Shown here: positions 23,690-34,100 of the stretch, in pieces
Layout: each line of letters begins with the position of its first letter
Position numbering within the stretch: the first letter of the stretch is position 1
Source of the DNA: Chitinophagaceae bacterium
Lineage (GTDB): Bacteria > Bacteroidota > Bacteroidia > Chitinophagales > Chitinophagaceae
Length of the DNA stretch: 45,078 bases
Assembly (NCBI GenBank): GCA_947447005.1
Contig: CANFHO010000009.1
Span: 1 to 45,078 of the forward strand
Direction of reading: 5' to 3'
Translations under genes and position numbers: made by a program
The notes under the pieces: model-generated
Database searches by the model: none
What the model saw: only the letters and a program-made list of their open reading frames with translations
What the model was told of the DNA's origin: nothing

Positions 23690-25576
23690 ATGAAAAAACA
23701 AATAACTGTCCTTTTGCTTGTATTGGTTACTGTTGTATCTCAAGCACAGCAAACACAAAAACCACCTTTGCATGGGAAAAACTGGATGGCCATTACAGGA
23801 AAACCTTTGGCCGCAACAGCGGGTTCCATCATATTCAACAAAGGCGGAAATGCAGTAGATGCGGCTTGTGCCATGCTTGCTTCAACCTGTACCATGTGGG
23901 ATGTATTGAGCTGGGGTGGAGAAACACAGGCCATCATTTACAATCCCAAAACCAAACAGGTAATCAGCATCAATGCCATGGGTGTGGCACCAACAGGTGC
24001 AACGCCTGATTTCTTTAAAAATAAAGGATATAATTTTCCGCCTGAATATGGACCACTTGCAGCTACAACACCTGGTACTCCTGGTGGCCTATGCCATATG
24101 TTGGCTAACTATGGCACCATGAGTTTAAAAGAAGTACTTGCCCCAGCGATGGAGCTTGCTGCAGGATATCCTATAGATGCGCAAACCGCCAATAGCATGG
24201 AGAGAGGAAAAACCATGATCAAGCAGTGGCCTTATAGCAACGCTGTATTCATGACCCATCCAGGTGAAACCAGAGAGGCCCCAGAAGCTGGAGAAATTTT
24301 TGTACAAAAAGATTTGTTGGCGACACTCTCAAAGATGGTTGAAGCAGAACAGACTGCCTTGAAAAAAGGTGCAACCCGAAAAGATGCCATCATGGCCGCT
24401 TATAAGCGTTTTTATACAGGAGATATCGCCAAAGAATTTGTTCGTGGTGCACAGGAACAAGGAGGATTGATTACCATGGAAGATCTTGCCAAATGGCACC
24501 CTATTGAGGAGCAACCTACTCATACCAATTATAAAGGAATTGAAGTTTATAAATTGAGAGAATGGACTCAGGGTCCTTCGCTTTTACAGGCCTTGAATAT
24601 TCTGGAGAATGTGGATCTCAAAAAAATGGGATACAACAGTCCTGAATATATCAACACCATTTATCAGGCCATGAGTCTTGCATTTGCAGACAGAGATTTT
24701 TATTATGGAGACCCTTACTTCCCTCCTGTTGAGCCTATGAAAGGTTTGTTGAGCAAGGAATATGCAAAGATCCGTGCAAAACAAATCAACCCATTGATGA
24801 ACATACCGGATGTTGGACCCGGTGATCCATATCCATTTGAAGGAAGAACAAATCCATACATTGAAATGCTTTCTAAAAGAGGATATCATGTTTCAGACAC
24901 CACCCAACGTAATTTCGTGCCGGCACATGATTTAAAAATGCTGGCCATGAATGATGATGAGTATCACGACAGACTTTGGAGAGGAACAACCTCTGTTGAG
25001 GCTGCCGACAAAGATGGTTGGGTTGTATCTATTACACCAAGTGGAGGATGGCTACCAGCATGCATTGCCGGGAAAACAGGCGTAGGCATGAGCCAACGTA
25101 TGCAAAGCTTTGTACTTGATTCGACCCTGAACCCTCACAATGTGGTGGCTCCAGGTAAGCGTCCGAGGGTTACATTGACCCCTTCACTTGCCATGAAAGA
25201 TGGGAAACCATTTTTAGCATTTGGAGTGCAAGGAGGAGATACGCAGGATCAAAATCTATTGCAATTCTTTTTGAATATGGTTGAGTTTGGCATGACTGTT
25301 CAACAAGCTACAGAAGCGGCAAACATCAATACGAATCAGCTATGGCTATCATTGGGAGGAAGTAAAACAGCAGACAGGCAACCAAGACCAGGAAGCATCT
25401 TATTGCAAAATAAAACACCACAATCTACAAGAGACATATTGAAAAAAATGGGCTATATCATGAGCTTTGAAGAAAGAACCTCAGGACCTATCAATGCCAT
25501 CTATATTGATTGGAAGCATGGAAGTCTTTGGGGAGGATCAAGCAATCATGGCGAAGATTATGGTATTGGATGGTAA
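23690..25576 (+). CDS. Exported gamma-glutamyltransferase-family protein
   Basis: A 628-residue Ntn-hydrolase-fold protein with a signal peptide (MKKQITVLLLVLVTVVSQAQ). The N-terminal domain has KGGNAVDAACAMLAS and the GPLAATTPGTPGGLCHML stretch. The autoprocessing site is in WRGTTSVEAADKDG, where T433 is the expected nucleophile after cleavage into large and small subunits. Classical enzymes hydrolyse glutathione and gamma-glutamyl peptides in the periplasm. Several canonical small-subunit residues differ (SITPSGGWLPAC instead of the usual Tyr/Asn-rich segment), so it may act on another amide. It diverges from kduI across the palindrome and is tail-to-tail with the PorP gene with no spacer. 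Confidence 0.85.
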   Translation: MKKQITVLLLVLVTVVSQAQQTQKPPLHGKNWMAITGKPLAATAGSIIFNKGGNAVDAACAMLASTCTMWDVLSWGGETQAIIYNPKTKQVISINAMGVAPTGATPDFFKNKGYNFPPEYGPLAATTPGTPGGLCHMLANYGTMSLKEVLAPAMELAAGYPIDAQTANSMERGKTMIKQWPYSNAVFMTHPGETREAPEAGEIFVQKDLLATLSKMVEAEQTALKKGATRKDAIMAAYKRFYTGDIAKEFVRGAQEQGGLITMEDLAKWHPIEEQPTHTNYKGIEVYKLREWTQGPSLLQALNILENVDLKKMGYNSPEYINTIYQAMSLAFADRDFYYGDPYFPPVEPMKGLLSKEYAKIRAKQINPLMNIPDVGPGDPYPFEGRTNPYIEMLSKRGYHVSDTTQRNFVPAHDLKMLAMNDDEYHDRLWRGTTSVEAADKDGWVVSITPSGGWLPACIAGKTGVGMSQRMQSFVLDSTLNPHNVVAPGKRPRVTLTPSLAMKDGKPFLAFGVQGGDTQDQNLLQFFLNMVEFGMTVQQATEAANINTNQLWLSLGGSKTADRQPRPGSILLQNKTPQSTRDILKKMGYIMSFEERTSGPINAIYIDWKHGSLWGGSSNHGEDYGIGW

Positions 25577-26578
25577 TCAATACCAAGGCATCACTCTTCT
25601 TTCGGTATTGGGGTCGAAGAAATGATAAATAAAAGAAAGTTCCAGGCTTTTGTTTCTCTTATTGCTGACCTGGATATTGGTGGTATTGATATCGTAACTC
25701 AATCCAAATTGAAATTCATGGAATAGGTATCCAATATATGGATAAACAGCATCTTTATGCCTATAGAAGGCACCAAAATAGATTACATTTTCATCATTGT
25801 ATTCTGTTGGGCTATATCCATATGCTACCCCAATGACTTGGTTTTTAGACGTTCCCTGAACCATGTATTGTGCACTCATGAATAATTCACCTTGCATACC
25901 GACCATGAATGAACCTCCTCCATGAACTGTCATTCTGGAAGGCAATGTGTATGGGTCGTTACCCAAAAAACTCATTTTAGGTTGGGTAACATGATAAAAA
26001 CTTGTCCCGAGATAAAAACGGTTCCTGTCTTTAAGGTAGTTATACATCAGGCCAAAATTGAAATCAGTATAATTGGCCCTTCTGGTTACAAAATTTTCAT
26101 TGTTGGTTAAGCTAAGATCAAATCCTCGGCTGGCAAATTGATCATTGAATGAGATCCTGTTTAAATCAAGCGCGCGTGTTCCGCTGGATGCCTGAAATCC
26201 TACAGCCAAGTGTTGAAAACCTTCTTCATCCAACGATTGATGGTATGCAGTTGATAAGGCAAGATAGTTGCTGTTATAAGAACCCGATGCTGTCTTGTCA
26301 GTCATTACCATGACACCAATACCAAGCAGACTCTTTTGCAATTTTTCTCTCATCACCCTTGTATCAAAAGATACAGAAGCAGTGGTAAAAGGATCACCTG
26401 CGCCAACCCATTGATTTCTGAAATTCGTAGAAAGTCGATGTTCGCCATCATAGTATCCTGTAAAAGCAGGATTCAGAGAGAGTGGAGAACTGAAATATTG
26501 TGAAAAATGCGGGTCTTGTGCAAATGCTTTTTGCACGAAGAAAGAAACCAAGATGAAATATTTTATATATCTACGCAT
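25577..26578 (-). CDS. PorP/SprF-family type IX secretion outer-membrane protein
   Basis: A 333-residue outer-membrane beta-barrel protein with signal peptide MRRYIKYFILVSFFVQKAFAQ and the family opening DPHFSQYFSSPLSLNPAFTGYYDGEHR. It continues with the characteristic RLSTNFRNQW strand and alternating beta strands. PorP/SprF proteins are needed for secretion or attachment of T9SS cargo with type B C-terminal domains. Just upstream on the same strand, 16 bases away, is such a cargo gene, so the pair is a standard secretion unit. The stop codon abuts the stop of the convergent GGT-family gene. Confidence 0.93.
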   Translation of the reverse strand: MRRYIKYFILVSFFVQKAFAQDPHFSQYFSSPLSLNPAFTGYYDGEHRLSTNFRNQWVGAGDPFTTASVSFDTRVMREKLQKSLLGIGVMVMTDKTASGSYNSNYLALSTAYHQSLDEEGFQHLAVGFQASSGTRALDLNRISFNDQFASRGFDLSLTNNENFVTRRANYTDFNFGLMYNYLKDRNRFYLGTSFYHVTQPKMSFLGNDPYTLPSRMTVHGGGSFMVGMQGELFMSAQYMVQGTSKNQVIGVAYGYSPTEYNDENVIYFGAFYRHKDAVYPYIGYLFHEFQFGLSYDINTTNIQVSNKRNKSLELSFIYHFFDPNTERRVMPWY

Positions 26579-26594
26579 TTCTGTTTTTTCAGTG

Positions 26595-29500
26595 TCATCT
26601 TATCAATATGGTGCTACCAGACTTTCTGATCAATCTTCCATTTATTCCCCTCGCCTCTAATATCCAGGTATATGTATCGGCAGGTTGATCTTTACCCCGG
26701 TATCTTCCATCCCATCCTTTTGCAGGATCGGTTGAATTTGTTTCAAATACCAAATTACCCCATCGATTGAAGATCTTCAAATAATTGAATGAAGCAATAC
26801 CTACAAGCATTGGATATACCCTGTCATTTTTACCATCAAAATTGGGGGTAAATCCACCTGCTACAAAAACATCCTGTTCATCAAAAATTCTGACCAGTTG
26901 TGAATCTACGGTAACACAACCAGCACGGTCTGTAATTTGAACAGTATACACTTGCTCTGTTGTTGGATTCAATATTGGTATTCTTAGATAAGGACTATTG
27001 AAACCGGTTGTAGGTTTCCACTCATAAAGATCGCCAAAAGATCTTGCTACCAAACTTAAAGGTTTACCCAATATTGCATTGATAGGTGTATATGCAATTC
27101 CGGGTGTTGGAGTAGCCACTTGTATATTGGTGCTGAGGGAATCAGCCAACATAGGACAAGCAAAAGGAGTAATTACCAGCGTTACTTTATATAATCCGGC
27201 AGTTGTGAATGTATGAATTGGGTTGATTGAATTATCCGTAGTTCCATTTTGGAATCTCCACAAATAATCTACCGTTCCGCTTGAACTCGTTGTTGATTGA
27301 TTATTGAAGTTTGAAGCTGTATTCAAACAATACATATCATATGTGAATGCAACAACTGGTTTTTTGATGAGCGCTAAAGTGACAGTTGTTGTACTCATCG
27401 CCTTACACCCTTTGTTGGTCGAAAATTCAACCTTATATACCCCTGCTAACTTTGCATTATAAATATCTGAATTGGCTCCTGGTATGATTACATTATTATA
27501 ATACCATTGATATCCAAAAGCATTATATGCACTCAATGGTGATTCAAAACCATCACATACTGTATTGAGTGATGGTTGATTGAGAACACCTGTAGGCAAT
27601 GGCAATAGGCCCAATGGCTTATCTAAAGATGTTGTTGAACAACCACTCACTTTTACAATAACTTTATAATTACCCGCTTTGTTTACAGTGGCGCTAACCC
27701 CTGTAAATCCGGTCATGATTGCACCATTATAATACCACTGATAAGAAGCACCGGAAAGTGATGGCGTTCTGAGTGTTGCATTGCTTCCTGTACAAATATT
27801 TACCTGTCCTGTTGATGTAATTTCCGGAACGGGTAAATCTGGATTGACAGTAGGAATTACAGGATATTTGTTTACAACCACATTGAATGCATTGGATAAA
27901 ACAGAACAAGAGAATGTGTTTGTTTCTTTGATTCTATATACACCCGTAAGTTTTGCTGCGATATTGGTAACACCAGTAGCAATAACCGTATTATCCTTTA
28001 ACCACTCGTGTAAATTGGTGGCTACCGGAGCTGCCAGAAAAAACTGAACGGAGTCGCCTTCACAAAAAACAGTAGGCGCTCCAGACGAAGTAATCAAAGC
28101 TGTAGGCGAAGGTCTTGTACTGATGGTTAATGGATCAGAAAACAAGGACATACAATTTTTTGAATCAGTAACCCTAACCAGATAGTTTACAGTTGCAATT
28201 GTATTTGACATGCCTGCAGGTGCTTTTGCAAAATATGTTTTGGTAATGGGGCCAGAAATGGTTGTTGGAGTTGCTGCAGAGCCCGTGTACCAGGTATAGC
28301 TTGTTACGAGGCTGGCCGTGGTTGCATCCAATCGAGAACTATCTGTTTGACAAAAAGAACTCAGATATCCTGTAACAACTGCTAATGTTGGCTTTGCAGG
28401 AAGTGGATTTACCGTTACCACCAATGTGGAAGTATCTTTACATCCATTGGCGTTGGAAGCAACAAGATAATAATTACCTCCAATCTTTGCATTGTAACTA
28501 CTCCCTGTACCTACACTTGTAATTCCTCTGAACCAATTGTATGTAACCAGGGGATCCAGCTGGGGCACTACTGTTTTCAACAAAACTGAATCAAGATCAC
28601 AAAAAACATTTTTACCTGTTGGATAGGTGATGATAGGTGTATTAGGTGAAGCCTTGATGGTAATAGTACTGTTTGCAATTGTTTTACATCCATTCAAATC
28701 TTTGGCGGTTAATGACACATTATATGCCTGAGCACCTCCAAACTGGTGTGAAATATTGGCAACATTTGCGGTAGTACCATCTCCAAAATCCCATACATAA
28801 GTAGTTAGTGGATCTGTTGTAATTGTAGTATTGTTAAATAGAATCAAATTCTTTTTGAAACAATATTCTGATGCTGCAGATAAACTAAATGAAGATGTCG
28901 CCTTCGGATTGTTAACTGTTATAGTAGAAATGCCGCTGCTTTTAGACAAAGCACCGTATGTCACATTGAGCGAATAACCTGTGGTTACCAATGGAGTAAT
29001 ATCTTGAAATGAAGACGTTGCTCCATTAGACCATGCATAAGAAATGGTGGCATGTGGTTTTTCCAATATGGCATATCCACTGTATTGAGCAGTGTAGACA
29101 TCCGTCATATCACTCCACATGTTTGTTGTAAAGTTCAAACCTATGGATGCATAATTGGCTCCTGCGCCAATGCCAAAAACATTATCAGGCTCCAAAGTAT
29201 ACCAATTTTTATAGGTGGTATCTAAAGCACGGCCATCTATCCAATGCCATCCAGAGTCAGCCCCAAGAACATCCTTTGTTGGGTCTTGATTCAATCCAAT
29301 CCAGAAAAAAGCATCTGTTCTGTTTTTGTAAGGAATTAAATTGTATACATTGTTATTCTCTGATGCATCATCCACAATCCACAAATCCATTCCCATACTT
29401 TGAGCATATGTGCGAGCAGCAGTCCAACTCCGTGGAATGGTATCCATAAAGTAATCACTTGTACCATTTGTTCCAATATATTTCAATGAACCAAATGAAA

Positions 29501-29633
29501 CAGTTGAGTTGATACGTACTGTACTGTTTTTGCAAATAGTTGTATCTCCTTGGGATAAAGAGACGCTTAAGGTCTGCCCCATTGCCAAAGCATGTAAGAA
29601 TAGAATCTGAAACAGTACAATGTATTTTCTCAT
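26595..29633 (-). CDS. Large T9SS type B surface protein with C-type-lectin-like and PKD domains
   Basis: A 1012-residue secreted protein. Signal peptide MRKYIVLFQILFLHALAMGQ. A C-type-lectin-like module at about 50-190 shows RSWTAARTYAQSMG, FFWIGLNQDP, GWHWIDG and NWYTLEPDN but lacks the usual disulfide cysteines. A PKD domain (TYVWDFGDGTTANVANISHQF) lies at about 280-330, followed by several Ig-like/PKD repeats with YQWYYNG motifs and a second PKD near 790. The C-terminal about 90 residues (FVAGGFTPNFDGKNDRVYP, FNRWGNLVFE, WDGRYRGKDQPADTYTW) are the gliding-motility/type B sorting domain. It is probably exported by T9SS and displayed via the neighbouring PorP/SprF protein. The ligand is unknown. 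Confidence 0.92.
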   Translation of the reverse strand: MRKYIVLFQILFLHALAMGQTLSVSLSQGDTTICKNSTVRINSTVSFGSLKYIGTNGTSDYFMDTIPRSWTAARTYAQSMGMDLWIVDDASENNNVYNLIPYKNRTDAFFWIGLNQDPTKDVLGADSGWHWIDGRALDTTYKNWYTLEPDNVFGIGAGANYASIGLNFTTNMWSDMTDVYTAQYSGYAILEKPHATISYAWSNGATSSFQDITPLVTTGYSLNVTYGALSKSSGISTITVNNPKATSSFSLSAASEYCFKKNLILFNNTTITTDPLTTYVWDFGDGTTANVANISHQFGGAQAYNVSLTAKDLNGCKTIANSTITIKASPNTPIITYPTGKNVFCDLDSVLLKTVVPQLDPLVTYNWFRGITSVGTGSSYNAKIGGNYYLVASNANGCKDTSTLVVTVNPLPAKPTLAVVTGYLSSFCQTDSSRLDATTASLVTSYTWYTGSAATPTTISGPITKTYFAKAPAGMSNTIATVNYLVRVTDSKNCMSLFSDPLTISTRPSPTALITSSGAPTVFCEGDSVQFFLAAPVATNLHEWLKDNTVIATGVTNIAAKLTGVYRIKETNTFSCSVLSNAFNVVVNKYPVIPTVNPDLPVPEITSTGQVNICTGSNATLRTPSLSGASYQWYYNGAIMTGFTGVSATVNKAGNYKVIVKVSGCSTTSLDKPLGLLPLPTGVLNQPSLNTVCDGFESPLSAYNAFGYQWYYNNVIIPGANSDIYNAKLAGVYKVEFSTNKGCKAMSTTTVTLALIKKPVVAFTYDMYCLNTASNFNNQSTTSSSGTVDYLWRFQNGTTDNSINPIHTFTTAGLYKVTLVITPFACPMLADSLSTNIQVATPTPGIAYTPINAILGKPLSLVARSFGDLYEWKPTTGFNSPYLRIPILNPTTEQVYTVQITDRAGCVTVDSQLVRIFDEQDVFVAGGFTPNFDGKNDRVYPMLVGIASFNYLKIFNRWGNLVFETNSTDPAKGWDGRYRGKDQPADTYTWILEARGINGRLIRKSGSTILIR

Positions 29634-29727
29634 ACGGATGATCTGTGCTTAAATTTATGCCATGCCTGCCAATGTAGAAAAGGCATGACACAAATAAACT
29701 TGATTTAACGCATTTATGATCAATAAA

Positions 29728-29750
29728 TTGTGTTAAAAATGTTAACACAA
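29728..29750. other. 9-bp perfect inverted repeat in the T9SS-gene upstream gap
   Basis: TTGTGTTAA (29728-29736) and TTAACACAA (29742-29750) flank a five-base spacer. It lies in the 178-bp gap between the aminotransferase stop and the T9SS-gene start, about 95 bases before the latter. It has no T run in either direction, so it resembles an operator or weak hairpin more than a terminator. No other element is recognised in this gap. Confidence 0.45.
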
Positions 29751-29811
29751 TGCTGGTCGTATTGTTTCATTTCAATATCCAAAAAAATTGGATACAAAAA
29801 GACCAATGTTA

Positions 29812-31002
29812 TTATTTCAAAGCAGCCATGGCTTTAGAGATTCTAGCCATTGCATCTTCGATCTTTTCCATGCTGTTTGCAAAGGAGATCCTGATACAAT
29901 TGGGTTCACCGAATGCCCTGCCTGTTACTGTTGATACGTGTGCTGTATTCAATAAATACATACACAAGTCATCTGCATCCTTGATTACCTCTTCTCCAAT
30001 GGATTTACCAAAATAGGCTGTAACCACCGGGAATACATAAAATGCGCCATCAGGTTCAGCAATTTGAACACCAGGAATCGCTTTCAGCAATTCAAGCATT
30101 CTGGCTCTTCTTCTGGTAAATTCAATATTCATTTCGATACTTGGCGTCAAATCTCCTGTCAATGCAACAATCGCACCACGCTGTGTTACAGCATTTGTGC
30201 CACTGGTGTATTGTCCTTGTAGTTTCTCACAAGCCTTGATTACAGCTGGATCTGCAGCGATATAACCCAACCTGTAACCAGTCATGGCATATCCTTTACT
30301 GAGCCCGTTGATGATGATGATCCTGTCTTTCAGGTCTTCAAACTGCGCAATGCTCTCGTGCTTTCCTACAAAATTGATGTATTCATAAATCTCATCTGAA
30401 ATGATAAACACATCTGGATATTTTCTGAACACTTCAGCCAATGCAGCAAGCTCATCTTTGGAATATACTGATCCGCTTGGATTACAAGGAGAAGAGAAAA
30501 TGAATAATTTTGTTTTTGGGGTCAGGGCAGCTTCCAACTCAGCAGCTGTCAACTTATATTTATTTTCGATGGAAGTACGCACCAATACTACATTTCCTTC
30601 TGCCAGCTTTACAATTTCAGAATAGGTTACCCAATAAGGAGTTGGGATGACCACTTCATCACCTTTGTCAACTACAGCCATTACAACATTGGCAAGGCTT
30701 TGTTTAGCCCCTGTTGAAACAAGAATGTTCTCTGCCTTGTAATCTAAATTATTATCACGCTTCAATTTTGTACAAACAGCTTCTCTCAAATCAGGATAAC
30801 CAGCAACTGGGGTATAATGACTATAATTATCGTCGACCGCTTTTTTTAGCGCTGTTTTAATATGATCAGGTGTATCAAAATCGGGTTCACCCAGGGATAA
30901 GTCGATTACATCAATGCCTTTTGCCCTCAGTTCACGGCCCAGCTTGGCCATCTTCAGGGTTTCCGGTTCAGCAAAAAGATCGAGTCTGGAGGAAAGTTTC
31001 AT
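29812..31002 (-). CDS. Class I/II pyridoxal-phosphate aminotransferase (aspartate aminotransferase type)
   Basis: A 396-residue PLP-dependent aminotransferase of the aspartate aminotransferase Ib-like group. Signatures are LSLGEPDFDTPDHIK (about 34-48), the cofactor region FSSPCNPSGSVYSKDEL, ISDEIYEYINF and the PLP lysine in IINGLSKGYAMTGYRLGY (about 237). The C-terminal RISFANSMEKIEDAM holds the substrate-carboxylate Arg. The frame is open 12 codons upstream, but ATG 31002 gives the conserved start MKLSSRLDLFAEPETLKMAKL. The role is transamination between aspartate and 2-oxoglutarate, possibly also aromatic or prephenate substrates. It is divergent from secDF. Confidence 0.92.
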   Translation of the reverse strand: MKLSSRLDLFAEPETLKMAKLGRELRAKGIDVIDLSLGEPDFDTPDHIKTALKKAVDDNYSHYTPVAGYPDLREAVCTKLKRDNNLDYKAENILVSTGAKQSLANVVMAVVDKGDEVVIPTPYWVTYSEIVKLAEGNVVLVRTSIENKYKLTAAELEAALTPKTKLFIFSSPCNPSGSVYSKDELAALAEVFRKYPDVFIISDEIYEYINFVGKHESIAQFEDLKDRIIIINGLSKGYAMTGYRLGYIAADPAVIKACEKLQGQYTSGTNAVTQRGAIVALTGDLTPSIEMNIEFTRRRARMLELLKAIPGVQIAEPDGAFYVFPVVTAYFGKSIGEEVIKDADDLCMYLLNTAHVSTVTGRAFGEPNCIRISFANSMEKIEDAMARISKAMAALK

Positions 31003-31129
31003 GATTTCTAATTTTTTGCGAAGGTAGATAAAAAGCATGAAAATAGCGGTATATTGGGCCCTAAAAAGGGTAGTTTTAAGGCTTTAGTAAAATAGGCAGG
31101 CACTGCTTACTTTTTGACCTCAAAATCCC

Positions 31130-31137
31130 TATCTTTG
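31130..31137 (+). promoter_or_regulatory. Putative -7 promoter box for secDF
   Basis: TATCTTTG matches the TAnnTTTG consensus of Bacteroidota promoters, 46 bases before the secDF ATG. A TTG lies 13 bases upstream, shorter than the usual 17-19 spacing, so only the -7 element is a confident match. Confidence 0.4.
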
Positions 31138-31183
31138 CCCGCCCCACCAATAGGGGATTCATTAAGCACAAACAGGAATTTTT

Positions 31184-34100
31184 ATGCAACTTAAAGGTTT
31201 GGTACGTTTTTTTGCGATTGCGCTGATCTTGATTTCCTTCTATCAATTGCATTTTACATGGGTTGTACGCAACCATGAACAAAAGCAACAAGATAAGGCC
31301 AAGACCTTCGTCAATGCAAACTATGGAAATGCAGGAACCGAGACAAAGGATCTTGAGTTCAACAAGAGATTACGCAAATTGCTTGACAGCACAAGGGAAA
31401 CAACAGTAACGTATGGTATCACAGGTGCCATCAGCTATCAAAAGGCAAAAGAACAGGAGTTGAACCTGGGACTTGACCTTCAAGGTGGTATGAGTGTTAC
31501 ATTGGAAGTTGAATTGGAAGGGTTGTTGAAATCCCTTGCAGTGAACCCCAAAGACCCTGCCCTCAACAATGCCATCAATGAAGCAATTGCAGACAAGAAA
31601 AACAGCGACGCTGATTTCATTACCATTTTTGCTGATGCTTATAAAAAGCAAAACCCAAATGCAAAACTTGCAACATTGTTTGCAGGTAGCGGAAGGACAG
31701 TAAAAACGGAAGACAGCGACAATGATGTAATCACAAAACTGAAGGCCTCTGCAGAGGGCGCCATCAGCAATACATTCAATGTACTTCAAAAGCGTATTGA
31801 CCAATTTGGTGTTGCGCAGCCAAATATTCAGTTGGATAAAAACAAGGGAATCATCACCGTTGAACTTCCTGGTGTGAAAGACGATCCTGAGCGTGTACGT
31901 AAATACCTACAGGCTACAGCAAATCTTCAATTCTGGGAATTGTACAACATTGCTGAACTTGATAAATCATTTGGTGATGCTGAAAAGGCATTGCAGGCAC
32001 ATTATGCTGGTGCAAAAACAATTGATACTGCTGCAACAGCAAAAACAACAGAAGCTGCAAAAGCAACTGATACCACAAAAACTGCAACCATTGGAGAATT
32101 GGTTAAAACAGGTGCCCCCAAAACAGACAGCAGTGCACAAAAATCAATTGTCCATTCATTCTTCAGGATATTTCAACCAATTCCTCCACAACAGGATGCA
32201 CAAGGTAGAATGTCTTATGCACCAAGTCTTGGATATATCACAACTTCTGATACCGCTCAATTCAATGAGTATTTCAACATTGAAAGCGTAAGAAGTCAAT
32301 TCCCTGGAAATGTTCGTTTTGCATTTGGAATGCAAGAGATCAATGATAAGGGAGTGAAGAGCAATATTGTTCCAGTATATGCATTGAAAACCATTGAAGG
32401 TTCAGACAAAGCAAAACTGGAAGGTGATGGCGTTCAACAAGCTACACAAGATTTCGATGATAAAGGTCGCCCTGCCATTAAAATGCAGATGACCAAACAA
32501 GGTGAAAGGATCTGGGGTGATTTGACCACAGCCAATGTAAACAAACCAATCGCCATTGTTCTTGATAACATCGTTTACTCAGCACCAAACGTAATCAACC
32601 CGATCACTTCAGGTAATTCTGAGATCAGTGGTTCATTCAGCATACAAGAAGCACAAGATCTGGCAAACATCCTCCAATCAGGTAAACTTCCTGCTCCTGC
32701 AAAAATCGTTCAGGAACAAGTGGTAGGTCCAACCCTGGGTGCTTCTGCCATCCAAGGTGGAACCATGGCATTCGCTATTTCATTTGCAGTTATCTTCATC
32801 CTGATGCTTGTATATTATAATACAGCAGGATGGGTTGCCAATATCGCATTGATCCTCAACCTTCTTTTCACCATCGGTGTACTCAGTGCATTGGGAGCTA
32901 CATTAACAGCTCCTGGTATTGCAGGTTTGGTATTGACCATCGGTATGGCGGTTGATACAAACGTAATCATCTTCGAAAGAATCAAGGAAGAATTGACCCT
33001 TGGCAAGAGCTATCAAATGGCTGTGGCAGAAGGTTATAAGCGTTCTATGGCTCCTGTATTGGATGCACATATCACAACGTTGCTGACCGCAATCATCCTA
33101 TTCTATTTTGGATTGGGACCTGTTCTAGGTTTTGCAACTACACAAATCCTTGGTATTCTACTTTCACTTTTCTGTGGTATCCTGATTTCAAGACTCATCA
33201 CAGATTTCTGGACAAATAAAAACAGACATTACGAATACTTTACTGCAACCAGCAAAAGGGTATTCAAACATGCCAGCTTCAAGTTCATTGAATACAGAAA
33301 AGTTGCCTATGCAATCTCAGTAGTTGTATTGGGACTTGGTATCGGATCATACTTTAACGGATTTGATCAGGGTGTTGAATACAAAGGTGGTAGAAGTTAT
33401 ACTGTTAGATTTGATGCCCCAACACAAAACGAAAAAATCAGGGAATCATTAAAAGGTTCTTTCGGAGAATATCCAGTGTTGAAAACAGTTGGTGACAATA
33501 AAACCCTCAATATCACAACTTCTTTCATGATAGACAATCCAAGCAAAAGCGCGGATTCAGTAGTGGAAGGTAAATTGTATGAAGGTTTGAAAAAAGCTTT
33601 ACCAACAGGACTTTCATATGCTGATTTCCAAAAATCATACAAACAAAGTTCTCAAACGGTACAGGCATCGATTTCAGATGATTTGAAAAAAGGTGCTGTA
33701 AAGGCTACCCTTTTCGCCATCATTGCAATTTTCCTGTATATCTTCCTTCGTTTCCGCGACTGGAGGTATTCACTCGGTACCATCATTGCATTATTGCATG
33801 ACGTATTCGTAACACTTGCCGTATTCTCCTTCTTGAAAGGTGTGGTTCCATTCCCATTGGAAATAGATCAGCACTTCATCGCAGCCGTACTTACTGTAAT
33901 CGGTTTCTCTATGAACGATACGGTTATTGTATTCGACAGGATCAGGGAATACAGTACCAAGTTGAAAGGTGAATCAAAATCAGGCATTATCAATAAAGCG
34001 ATCAACGATACATTGAGCAGAACAATCATGACTTCACTCACGGTATTCCTGACACTCCTTATTCTCTTCATCTTCGGTGGTGAAGTAACCAGAGGTTTCG

